Origin: Novispirillum itersonii subsp. itersonii ATCC 12639 | GTDB lineage: Bacteria > Pseudomonadota > Alphaproteobacteria > Rhodospirillales > Rhodospirillaceae | Direction of reading: 5' to 3' | Assembly: GCF_000381985.1 (NCBI RefSeq) | Contig: NZ_KB907340.1 | Coordinates: 248,001 to 312,000 of the forward strand | Length of the DNA stretch: 64,000 nucleotides | Shown here: piece by piece, positions 18,177 through 25,797 of the stretch | Layout of the letters: every line of letters begins with the position of its first letter | Position numbering within the stretch: the first letter of the stretch is position 1 | Program-made: the position numbers and the translations under genes | The notes under the pieces: generated by a model | What the model was told of the DNA's origin: nothing | Seen by the model: the letters and a program-made list of their open reading frames with translations, nothing else | The model's database searches: none

Positions 18177-18845
18177 TCAGCCCCCGATTGCCCGTGGTGT
18201 CAGACCGCCGATGGCAGCAGCCCCCCAGATCCCGGACCGTGACAGCCCGGCGATGGTCTGGGCTGAAATACCGCCCAGCGCCAGAACAGGCAAACGGGTC
18301 TGCTGAACCCACCGCCGGACTCGCAGCCCCCCAAGGAACGGGGCCCCCGGATGGCTGAGGGTGGCAAAAACCGGGGACAATAGAACAGCATCGACCCCGG
18401 CCTGTTCAGCCCGTCGCAGGGCCGCAGGAGAATGGGCCGCTGCCGTAATAATACGTCCGGGCTTGCCCCGACGCCATTGCCAGAGCCGGGCCAATCCCCC
18501 AGCTTTTAGAACGGCCTCGGGCAGATGAATGCCGTCGGCCTCGATCCGGTCAGCCAATGGCAGATCCTGCACCGGGTCGCGCAGAGCCAGCATCACTCTC
18601 AGCCGCTGTCTGCGGGCAAGGGCTGCCAGTGTCAGTGCCAGCTCTTCCCGCCCGGGATCATCATAATGACGGATCAGAACAGCCGCCCCCGGCGGCAGCA
18701 TCTGGGCTGCCTGAAGAGGGGCCCCACGCTGTGGATCAGTCATCAGAATCACCGCAGGCACTCTGCTGCAGGCCGCAAGCGCGGGATGATCGCGGCGTGT
18801 CTCGGAATTGAGCCGGAGAAGACGGTCTGTTAGGGTCACACTCAT
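18177..18845 (-). CDS. thiE: Thiamine-phosphate synthase-like protein (ThiE/TenI)
   Basis: A 222-residue TIM-barrel protein. Strand and loop motifs ADGIHLPEAVL, GRIITAAAHSPAALRRAEQAGVDAVLLSPVFATLSHPGA and LPVLALGGISAQTIAGLSRSGIWGAAAIGG match the ThiE/TenI superfamily. ThiE joins HMP-PP and thiazole phosphate to thiamine phosphate. Some key ThiE residues are replaced (for example the pyrophosphate-binding QxRxK stretch near the N-terminus is not obvious), so it could be a TenI-like paralogue. No other thiamine gene or TPP riboswitch is nearby. I chose the ATG at 18,845; the frame continues upstream antisense to yggS, where the codons are a shadow. Confidence 0.75.
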   Translation of the reverse strand: MSVTLTDRLLRLNSETRRDHPALAACSRVPAVILMTDPQRGAPLQAAQMLPPGAAVLIRHYDDPGREELALTLAALARRQRLRVMLALRDPVQDLPLADRIEADGIHLPEAVLKAGGLARLWQWRRGKPGRIITAAAHSPAALRRAEQAGVDAVLLSPVFATLSHPGAPFLGGLRVRRWVQQTRLPVLALGGISAQTIAGLSRSGIWGAAAIGGLTPRAIGG

Positions 18846-18896
18846 ATCAGAACCATACCGGGTTCTCCCCGGTCTCAGCCACCAGGATTTTTGGTC

Positions 18897-19562
18897 ATGT
18901 CTGCCGCTTCTGCCGTTGAAAACCTTCATGCCATCCGCACCGCCATCGCAGACAGTGCCCGCCGTGCCAAACGGGCGGAAGAAGCCGTGACGCTGGTCGC
19001 GGTTTCCAAGACTTTCGAGGCTGATGCCATCCGGCCGGTACTGGAGGCCGGGCAGAGGGTCTTCGGAGAAAACCGCGTGCAGGAAGCCCAGGGAAAGTGG
19101 CCGGCCCTGCGGGAAGCTTTCCCGGATCTGGAACTGCATCTGATCGGCCCGCTGCAGTCTAACAAGGCGAAAGAAGCCGTTGCCCTGTTTGACGTGATCG
19201 AAAGCGTTGACCGCCCGAAAATTGCAGAAGCACTGGCTGCGGAAATGCAGCGCCAGAACCGCTTTCTGCCGTGTCTGGTTCAGGTCAATACCGGTAAGGA
19301 AGCTCAGAAGGCCGGTATCCTGCCGGAAGAGGCAGATGCTTTTATTGCCCAATGCCGTACCCTTGGCCTGACCATCACCGGGCTGATGTGCATTCCGCCG
19401 GTTGATGAAGAACCGGCCCTGCATTTCGCCCTGCTGCGGGAGATTGGCCGCCGCAACGGACTGGCGGTTTTAAGCATGGGAATGAGTGCCGATTATCAGA
19501 CCGCAGTGGCGCTGGGGGCCACCCATGTACGAGTGGGGTCAGCCCTGTTCGGAAGCCGCTGA
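18897..19562 (+). CDS. yggS: PLP homeostasis protein (YggS/PLPBP family)
   Basis: A 221-residue alanine-racemase-fold protein. Lys38 in VAVSKTF is the PLP-binding residue, and FGENRVQEAQGKW, LHLIGPLQSNKAK and GLMCIPP are all present, as is the C-terminal SMGMSADYQTAVALGATHVRVGSALFG. It carries and buffers pyridoxal phosphate and is not an enzyme of known activity. ATG 18,897 has AGGA ten bases upstream. It is divergent from thiE across 51 bases and its 3' end overlaps the next gene by 24 bases on the other strand. Confidence 0.95.
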   Translation: MSAASAVENLHAIRTAIADSARRAKRAEEAVTLVAVSKTFEADAIRPVLEAGQRVFGENRVQEAQGKWPALREAFPDLELHLIGPLQSNKAKEAVALFDVIESVDRPKIAEALAAEMQRQNRFLPCLVQVNTGKEAQKAGILPEEADAFIAQCRTLGLTITGLMCIPPVDEEPALHFALLREIGRRNGLAVLSMGMSADYQTAVALGATHVRVGSALFGSR

Positions 19563-20102
19563 CAAACCGGCCTGAATGTCCATAACCGTCTGTGGCCCGC
19601 AATGGGCCAGTAACCACAGCAGATCGTCCCGGTGGAGGGCCACACACCCCTCCGTCGGGGTATACCCTTCCCGGGCAATGTGCATAAAAATCGCACTCCC
19701 CCGACCGGCCTGTGGCGGGTCATCGTTATATCCCAGATCAACGATCAGATCGTAGACCGCTTCTTCCCGCCACAGCTTTTCATGACCGGCCGCATAGGGC
19801 AGGGTCACCGGACGGTTATACAGCGGATCTGCGGCATCATCACACCAACCATCCCGCTCGGTCAGGGCCTGCACCGGCAGAGCGGTAGCAGGAACAACAG
19901 GCAAACGGTCAGGCCGGTACATCAGGTGCCGCAGAGCGAAGACACCCAGCGGCGTACAGCCATCCCCTTCCCGTTTCTGCTCAGCCGGAACACAACCGCC
20001 TTTGCCCAGCGCACAGGGGAACGTTTTTTCGCCTGCAGACAGGAGGCCGCGCGACGGCCCCGTCGCCGTGACAATAAGGCGGTTGAAAGGATCCACAGCC
20101 AA
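19539..20102 (-). CDS. L,D-transpeptidase (YkuD)-fold protein without signal peptide
   Basis: A 187-residue protein whose YkuD catalytic motif is clear: His141 in FMHIAREGYTPTEGCVAL and the nucleophile Cys153 in EGCVAL. YkuD enzymes cross-link peptidoglycan or attach lipoproteins to it in the periplasm. No signal peptide is visible at the chosen start (MAVDPFNRLIVTATG), which is usual for this short alphaproteobacterial subgroup but leaves its location open. It overlaps yggS convergently by 24 bases. A KEGDG-CTPLGVF segment before the catalytic part is also typical. Confidence 0.82.
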   Translation of the reverse strand: MAVDPFNRLIVTATGPSRGLLSAGEKTFPCALGKGGCVPAEQKREGDGCTPLGVFALRHLMYRPDRLPVVPATALPVQALTERDGWCDDAADPLYNRPVTLPYAAGHEKLWREEAVYDLIVDLGYNDDPPQAGRGSAIFMHIAREGYTPTEGCVALHRDDLLWLLAHCGPQTVMDIQAGLSAASEQG

Positions 20103-20183
20103 AGACCTCTTCCTGACATCAGTGTGATATCACCATAAAGGAAACGGGCGGAAAATTCCGCCCGGCATATTTTTCCCAGTGAT

Positions 20184-20192
20184 TTATCCACA
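20184..20192 (+). other. Isolated perfect DnaA box
   Basis: TTATCCACA, identical to the strong DnaA-box consensus, lies in the 107-base gap between two minus-strand genes. It is about 8 kb left of the origin. A single 9-mer can occur by chance. Confidence 0.45.
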
Positions 20193-20209
20193 GATCAGGG
20201 CTCCCCCCA

Positions 20210-21346
20210 TCAGGGGGCAGAAGTGACGCGATTGGTCTTTTGATAGGCAGAACTGGCTTTCATCATCGCCGAGTCAAACCACGCCGGAACATCAACCGGC
20301 CCGGCTGCGGCCTCTGCGGTCGGAGTGGCGGCCGGTTGGGTCGACGATGTTACCGACAGCCCGGAAGCCGGCACTGTCACCAACTGCGTCGGAGCAGTCT
20401 GGCGGCTGGCAGGCGCTGCCGCCGTCTGTTCCCGCCCACTCTTCTCTGAGGCAATCATCTGCGCGGAAACAGCCGTCGCCGAACGGGATGGAACCGTCAT
20501 AAGCTTAGAGGCTTCCAAGCCCTGCGCCTGCATCGCCATCGCCAGATGGTCAGGTGTCGGCTGACTGTTGCGGGCCAGACGGGCCCGCGGACGGGTTGAT
20601 TCCAGCGTCTGCGGGCGGGCGTTTGCCTCCTGCACCACCTTGGCAGCGGTTGCCTGCGTAGCAGCAGAAACGGGCGATACAGTGCCGATCAGCCCCAGTG
20701 GCGCTGTTGCTGCCGTAACAGCCACAGGAGAGGCCGCCGGGGCAGCCGCCTGCGCCGCAGGTGTCCCCTGAGCCGCATCAAACAGCCCGAGCGGGGCTGT
20801 GCGCTCAACCGTCGCAACCGGAGCGGCCTGTGCAGAGGCGACAGGTGTTTCCGCACCCGTGGCCTTGGCCATCTTGGCCGCTTTTTTGGCATCGTCAGCG
20901 GCAGCAGCCTGACGGGCATTTTCTCCGGCATCTTCGCCTTTGACCATGGCCACGACATGTTCGTCGATTGCAGCGCCGGTCATTTCCTTGACGCCAACAT
21001 CCAGCGCCGCAAAACCAAGACCAATCGGCCCGAAAAACAGGGCTCCACCGGCCAGCTTGGCCCCGGAAGCAATGGTATCACCGGTCAGCTCGCGATAGAT
21101 CGTATTGACGATCGGAATGTGCTGCAGTGGATTAACCACATCAAGCACATCCCAGAATGTCAGCCCTTCCTCATCACTGTCCTGAGCGGAGGAGGCTTCC
21201 TGATACTCTGCCAATTCAGCATTGCGGGAGCCGTTTTCGCTGATGTCGTACTCAGCCGCACGCTTTTTCTGGGCCTGAGCCGCAGTCGGCGTCAGCGGCG
21301 GGGTCTGACTGGATACAGGCAGAGTATCAACGGAACCAATGGCCAT
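20210..21346 (-). CDS. Alanine-rich conserved protein of unknown function
   Basis: A 378-residue protein with a compact N-terminal part and a long low-complexity tail. Residues about 62-125 contain TFWDVLDVVNPLQHIPIVNT, YRELTGDTI and a glycine-rich hydrophobic stretch (AGGALFFGPIGLGFAALDV) that could be a membrane or amphipathic segment. From about residue 150 on it is rich in Ala, Pro and Thr and looks disordered. I recall proteins with the NPLQHIP...YREITGD block in other alphaproteobacteria, all unnamed. No signal peptide. The ending PAWFDSAMMKASSAYQKTN is distinctive. I cannot assign a function. Confidence 0.75.
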   Translation of the reverse strand: MAIGSVDTLPVSSQTPPLTPTAAQAQKKRAAEYDISENGSRNAELAEYQEASSAQDSDEEGLTFWDVLDVVNPLQHIPIVNTIYRELTGDTIASGAKLAGGALFFGPIGLGFAALDVGVKEMTGAAIDEHVVAMVKGEDAGENARQAAAADDAKKAAKMAKATGAETPVASAQAAPVATVERTAPLGLFDAAQGTPAAQAAAPAASPVAVTAATAPLGLIGTVSPVSAATQATAAKVVQEANARPQTLESTRPRARLARNSQPTPDHLAMAMQAQGLEASKLMTVPSRSATAVSAQMIASEKSGREQTAAAPASRQTAPTQLVTVPASGLSVTSSTQPAATPTAEAAAGPVDVPAWFDSAMMKASSAYQKTNRVTSAP

Positions 21347-21581
21347 TGCCTGTCCTGCCTCCTGTCTGTCCCCGCAGGGATCGGAACCGGCAACACCCTG
21401 CCATCAGCAGACTGTACACGGTTTCCTGATTACGTCATCAACGACGCGACAGAAAAATAAGCAATTCTCATGCCAATTTGAAAACTATTTGAATTTATTA
21501 AATTTTTCGCCGAGAAAACCGCTAGCCCGGAATCTTTTACCGAGCTAATCACCGGTCCGAGCCGGTGATTTCGGTGGACTC
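21347..21581 (-). promoter_or_regulatory. AT-rich spacer between ribA and the Ala-rich gene
   Basis: Bases about 21,455-21,515 are strikingly AT-rich for this genome and probably hold the promoter of the minus-strand Ala-rich gene. At 21,547-21,570 a 9-base inverted repeat, AATCACCGG-N6-CCGGTGATT, lies 12 bases past the ribA stop. It is a terminator-like hairpin lacking a T-run. Confidence 0.5.
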
Positions 21582-22733
21582 TCAGAACAAATGACCGCCT
21601 TTCAAGGCCTTGGTCCGCAGATACGACAGATTATGGCTGTTGGTTTCAAACACATGCGGAACCCGTTCCTCTACCTGCACCCCATGCCGGGACAGGGCAT
21701 CAACCTTAAACGGATTGTTGGTCATCAACCGGATCCGACTGTACCCCAGCAGACGCAGCATTTCCGCAGCGGGCAGATAGACACGCTCATCATCGTCAAA
21801 GCCCAGCTGACCATTGGCATCCATGGTGTCGTAACCGGCATCCTGCAGACGGTAAGCGCGCAGCTTGTTGACCAGTCCGATACCCCGGCCTTCCTGCGCC
21901 AGATACAGCAGAACCCCGCTGCCAGCCTGATGGATGGCGTCAATCGCCCCCCGCAACTGATCGCCACAGTCACAGCGCAGTGATCCCAGAAGATCACCGG
22001 TAAAGCATTCTGAATGCAGACGGGCCAGAACCGGCTGTTCCGGGTCAGGGGTTCCGATAACGATCGCCAGATGTTCAATCCCGCCGTCGGCCGGACGGAA
22101 CGCCAGAATACGGGTGTTCTCCGCTTCGACCAGCGGAACCCGGGCTTCGCCGACCAGACGCAGGCTGCGGGCGGCTGTCTGGGCATACCCCAATACCGCC
22201 GACCCTTCCACCACCAACAGATTACGGCTGGCCGCCCAGCTACGGACCGTTTCTGAACAGGCGACCGGCGTCATCACCACACCGGGCAACAGACGGGCAA
22301 TTTTTGCCAGTTGGACTCCGGCTTCAGCCGGAGTACCCGCCGCCAACGGCTGGACTTTCAGATCATCAATCCGGCCGACACCGCCCATATCCTCGGCGGT
22401 TCCCGGATCAGCCAGCCGCAGCATCCGGTCTGCGGTTAACGGCAGATCAGAGGTCAGAGCAGTAATGACACCGTCGCCCGGTTCCAGACCGATCAGTCGG
22501 GTCCGGCGGGCCGTCAGGCACAAAGCCAGCGGCTGAGCTGACAGGTGTACCAGACGCTCAAGACTATCCGCCGTCGCGGCTTCCACCGACAGAACCAACA
22601 GGGGCGTCTGGTCCGGCGCGATCAGAACAACCGGCACCCCCCGGCGCAGTTCAGCCGCTGCCCGGTCCACAGCAAGCAGCGGGGCAGGGGGGGGAGACGA
22701 CAGCGGGGCAGCAGGGCGGAGAGGTTCAGTCAT
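21582..22733 (-). CDS. ribA: GTP cyclohydrolase II with a degenerate RibB-like N-terminal domain
   Basis: A 383-residue protein. The C-terminal half (about 190-383) is a complete RibA: the zinc cysteines Cys243, Cys254 and Cys256 in SECFTGDLLGSLRCDCGDQ, then YLAQEGRGIGLVNKLRAY and MTNNPFK. It opens GTP to start riboflavin synthesis. The N-terminal 180 residues follow the layout of DHBP synthase (RibB) but lack its acidic EDREN cluster and its GHTEA histidine, which is replaced by AGTPAEAG, so it should be inactive. A separate RibB is therefore needed elsewhere. ATG 22,733 was chosen; the upstream extension to 22,841 is not family-like. Confidence 0.9.
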   Translation of the reverse strand: MTEPLRPAAPLSSPPPAPLLAVDRAAAELRRGVPVVLIAPDQTPLLVLSVEAATADSLERLVHLSAQPLALCLTARRTRLIGLEPGDGVITALTSDLPLTADRMLRLADPGTAEDMGGVGRIDDLKVQPLAAGTPAEAGVQLAKIARLLPGVVMTPVACSETVRSWAASRNLLVVEGSAVLGYAQTAARSLRLVGEARVPLVEAENTRILAFRPADGGIEHLAIVIGTPDPEQPVLARLHSECFTGDLLGSLRCDCGDQLRGAIDAIHQAGSGVLLYLAQEGRGIGLVNKLRAYRLQDAGYDTMDANGQLGFDDDERVYLPAAEMLRLLGYSRIRLMTNNPFKVDALSRHGVQVEERVPHVFETNSHNLSYLRTKALKGGHLF

Positions 22734-22909
22734 GACAAGCCTTATACTGTGGGTCCCCGGGCCGGGCAAGAAACGCAAAGCAGATTTTCTGCGGAGGAGG
22801 TGCCTCCGGAACAGTCTGTAACAGAGTGTGATCGTCAGCACTCTTCCCGAGGACTACGGCAGAATGATAGATAGGGCATCATCTGCGGGCTGCAAAGAGG
22901 GGCAAATCA

Positions 22910-23608
22910 ATGGCTGCCGGACGCTCTATCCTGATCATTGAGGACGACGACCTGTTGCGCCGGACCCTGCGGGAGCAGCTTTCCCAGCAGGAGGATATCG
23001 CGACCATCGCTGATGTTGCGACCGGGGCCGATGCCATCACCACGGCTACCGGCCCGGAAGGTCCGTTTGATCTGATCCTGCTTGATATCGGCCTGCCGGA
23101 TCAGGATGGCCGTGATGTCTGCCGCGAATTGCGCCGGCAGGGGGTCCGCTCCCCGATCATCATGCTGACCGGGGCCGACAGTGACGATGACACCATCACC
23201 GGTCTGGATGCCGGGGCCAACGATTATGTCACCAAACCGTTTCGTCTGGCTGTTCTGCTGGCCCGGATCAAAGCCCAGATCCGCCAGCACCGTCACTCTG
23301 ATGATGCAGTGTTCCCCCTTGGCCCCTACCGCTTCCTGCCCTCGGCAAAAATTCTCGAGACGGGAGAGGGGAAAAAAATCCGGTTAACGGAAAAAGAAAC
23401 CGCCATCCTGAAATACCTGTACCGTCAGGGGCGGATGGTTGACCGTGAAACCCTGCTGGCAGAAGTCTGGGGATATAACTCCGGGGTCAGCACTCATACC
23501 CTGGAAACCCACATCTACCGGCTGCGACAGAAAATTGAACCGATCAGTGGGGAAACCACCCTGCTGATTACAGAAAGCGGTGGATATCGTTTGGCAGGAA
23601 CAGCCTGA
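22910..23608 (+). CDS. OmpR-family response regulator (orphan)
   Basis: A 232-residue two-domain regulator. The receiver domain (about 5-120) has the acidic pocket EDDD at 11-14, phospho-acceptor Asp59 in LILLDIGLPD, and the Thr/Lys pair in MLTGAD and VTKPF. The winged-helix output domain follows (about 135-230), with STHTLETHIYRLRQKIEP. No histidine kinase gene is adjacent, so its partner is encoded elsewhere. It sits next to rho close to the origin. Target genes are unknown. Confidence 0.92.
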   Translation: MAAGRSILIIEDDDLLRRTLREQLSQQEDIATIADVATGADAITTATGPEGPFDLILLDIGLPDQDGRDVCRELRRQGVRSPIIMLTGADSDDDTITGLDAGANDYVTKPFRLAVLLARIKAQIRQHRHSDDAVFPLGPYRFLPSAKILETGEGKKIRLTEKETAILKYLYRQGRMVDRETLLAEVWGYNSGVSTHTLETHIYRLRQKIEPISGETTLLITESGGYRLAGTA

Positions 23609-23631
23609 TCCCCAAGGTCATGGAATAAAAT

Positions 23632-23666
23632 AAAAAAGAGCGGAAGATCGACTTCCGCTCTTTTTT
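23632..23666. terminator. Bidirectional terminator between the response regulator and rho
   Basis: A perfect 15-base inverted repeat (AAAAAAGAGCGGAAG, 5-base loop, CTTCCGCTCTTTTTT). It lies between the stops of two converging genes and works equally in both directions. Confidence 0.93.
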
Positions 23667-23693
23667 CTTGCGCGAGAAACGACTGACTTAAAA

Positions 23694-24950
23694 TCAGTTA
23701 TTCATCGCTTCAAAGAAATCATCATTATTCTTAGTTTCACGCAACTTACCAAGCAGGAATTCCATGCTGTCCTGCACCCCCATCGGGTTCAGGATACGGC
23801 GCAGGACCCACATCTTCTGCAGGTTCTGGCGGCTGACCAGCAGCTCTTCCTTACGGGTACCGGAACGGGTGATATCGATCGCCGGGAAGGTACGCTTATC
23901 AGCCAGCTTCCGGTCAAGGATCAGTTCGGAGTTACCGGTGCCCTTGAACTCTTCAAAGATCACTTCATCCATACGCGAGCCGGTATCGATCAGCGCGGTG
24001 GCAATAATAGTCAGCGATCCGCCTTCCTCGATATTGCGGGCCGCCCCGAAGAAACGCTTCGGACGCTGCAGGGCATTGGCATCCACCCCACCGGTCAGCA
24101 CCTTACCGGAAGAGGGAACGACAGTGTTATAGGCGCGGGCCAGACGGGTGATCGAATCCAGCAGAATCACCACATCCCGCTTATGCTCAACCAAACGCTT
24201 GGCTTTTTCGATCACCATTTCGGCGACCTGCACATGGCGGTTGGCCGGCTCATCGAAGGTTGAGGAGATCACTTCGCCCCGCACACTGCGGGCCATGTCG
24301 GTGACTTCTTCCGGGCGTTCATCGATCAGCAGAACGATCAGATAGACTTCCGGGTGGTTAGCAGCGATGGAATGGGCGATGTTCTGCAGCATCACCGTTT
24401 TACCGGTCCGCGGCGGCGCAACGATCAGGCCGCGCTGGCCCTTGCCCAGCGGGGCCACCATTTCAATCACCCGGGGAACCATGTTGCGGGTGGTCGGATC
24501 ATCGACTTCCAGCTTCAGTTTCTGGTTCGGGTACAGCGGGGTCAGGTTATCAAAGTTAATACGATGACGGACCGCATCGGGATCTTCAAAGTTGACGGTG
24601 TCAACCTTAACCAGTGCAAAATAGCGCTCTCCATCCTTAGGGGCGCGGATCTGCCCTTCAACCGTATCGCCGGTCCGCAGGGCAAACCGCCGGACCTGAC
24701 TGGGGCTGACGTAAATGTCGTCAGGGCCCGGCAGATAATTGGCCTCTGGGGAGCGCAGGAATCCGAAACCATCCTGCAGCACTTCCAGAACCCCGTCGCC
24801 GTAAATGGCGGTTCCACGGTCTGCGAAGCCTTTCAGAATGGCAAACAGCATGTCCTGCTTCCGCAGGCTGCTGGCATTTTCGATTTCCAGTTCCTCTGCC
24901 AGCTTCAACAGCTCGGCGGGGGACTTTTTCTTCAGTTCCTGCAAATGCAT
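23694..24950 (-). CDS. rho: Transcription termination factor Rho
   Basis: A 418-residue hexameric RNA helicase of normal length. The N-terminal helical part [20 protein letters not shown] and the cold-shock-like RNA-binding domain (about 50-95, [26 protein letters not shown]) precede Walker [10 protein letters not shown] at 178-186. [14 protein letters not shown] and the Q/R loops follow. It ends many untranslated transcripts. Its neighbours hemJ, hemH and hemE form the left flank of the origin as in many alphaproteobacteria. A roughly 300-base upstream gap may be an autoregulatory leader. Confidence 0.98.
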   Translation of the reverse strand: MHLQELKKKSPAELLKLAEELEIENASSLRKQDMLFAILKGFADRGTAIYGDGVLEVLQDGFGFLRSPEANYLPGPDDIYVSPSQVRRFALRTGDTVEGQIRAPKDGERYFALVKVDTVNFEDPDAVRHRINFDNLTPLYPNQKLKLEVDDPTTRNMVPRVIEMVAPLGKGQRGLIVAPPRTGKTVMLQNIAHSIAANHPEVYLIVLLIDERPEEVTDMARSVRGEVISSTFDEPANRHVQVAEMVIEKAKRLVEHKRDVVILLDSITRLARAYNTVVPSSGKVLTGGVDANALQRPKRFFGAARNIEEGGSLTIIATALIDTGSRMDEVIFEEFKGTGNSELILDRKLADKRTFPAIDITRSGTRKEELLVSRQNLQKMWVLRRILNPMGVQDSMEFLLGKLRETKNNDDFFEAMNN

Positions 24951-25299
24951 GGGAGAGTCGCCAGTGATGGTCCAGAATCTGCCTTCCCACCCCGATCAGA
25001 GGGAGAAACGGGAACGCAGCGGAATAGTCAGGAGGCCGCTGATCGGGCAGAAACGGAAAACACCGGATTCAGGATGACTCCCACCGTAAGATATCACGCC
25101 CCGCCGGATAAAACCGGGGCAGGGCCGGATCTCTGACAGCAGAGCTGGACTGGAGTGTTTTGCGTTCAGGGGATAGCAGCACAGAGGAGGGACCGGCCCT
25201 TTGCGGACCGGAATAATCCCGTCAGCCCGCATCAGGTCGTGCGCCTACGGTTAGGCGCATTGATCCCCCTTGTCAAGAGAGAGCGATCAAAACCGGGGC
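24951..25299 (-). promoter_or_regulatory. Long upstream region of rho
   Basis: A 349-base gap with no convincing gene. On the minus strand a perfect TTGACA (25,276 down to 25,271) lies just past hemJ. The expected -10 position 17 bases on (TAACCG) is poor. It overlaps an 8-base inverted repeat, TGCGCCTA-CGGT-TAGGCGCA, at 25,240-25,259. If this is the start region, rho has a leader of about 290 bases, reminiscent of the autoregulated rho leaders known elsewhere. Confidence 0.45.
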
Positions 25300-25749
25300 T
25301 CAGAACGGCTTCAGAACCACCAGAAACACAATCCCAAGCAACAGGATGGTCGGTATTTCATTCGCAACCCGATAGAAACGGTCGGTACGCCGGTTTCCGT
25401 CTTCATTAAACTGACGCCGCCAACGGGCATAAAAACCATGACAGGCTGCCATCCCCAGAACAAGCACCAGCTTGGCATGCAGCCAGCCCTGACCGGTCAG
25501 CCAGACCGGGGCCATGGTCAGCCCGGTCAAAAACACCACGATCATCGACGGGGTCATAATGGCCCGGTGAAGGCGCCGCTCCATCACCTTAAACGTTTCT
25601 GACAGCTCGCTGCCCGGGGTGGCAGACGCATGATAAACGAACAACCGGGGCAGATAGAACATCGCTGCCATCCAGGTAATTACACTGATGATGTGCAGCG
25701 CCTTTACCAGCGCATAAGCCGTAGTCCCGGGATCAACAAGTGTCGGCAT
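25300..25749 (-). CDS. hemJ: Protoporphyrinogen oxidase HemJ
   Basis: A 149-residue integral membrane protein of the HemJ/UPF0093 family. Four membrane helices can be seen, with the conserved His19 in VKALHIISVITWMAAMFYLPRLFVYH, then RLHRAIMTPSM and the KLVLVLGMAACHGFYARWRR helix. It oxidises protoporphyrinogen IX to protoporphyrin IX, the step before ferrochelatase; hemH is the neighbouring gene upstream. Together with hemE this gives three haem genes in a row left of the origin. Confidence 0.94.
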   Translation of the reverse strand: MPTLVDPGTTAYALVKALHIISVITWMAAMFYLPRLFVYHASATPGSELSETFKVMERRLHRAIMTPSMIVVFLTGLTMAPVWLTGQGWLHAKLVLVLGMAACHGFYARWRRQFNEDGNRRTDRFYRVANEIPTILLLGIVFLVVLKPF

Positions 25750-25797
25750 CAGTCAGGCTCCGGCCCGTTAAACATAACAATCAGTGATACTACGGCG

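Noticed and set aside
18846-18896. TPP riboswitch before thiE, and an FMN riboswitch before ribA (22,734-22,909)
   Set aside because: The gap before thiE is only 51 bases, and neither region shows the conserved THI-box or RFN-element core.
18177-19424. A 415-codon version of the ThiE-like gene
   Set aside because: The upstream half is antisense to yggS and not family-like; ATG 18,845 gives the normal ThiE length.
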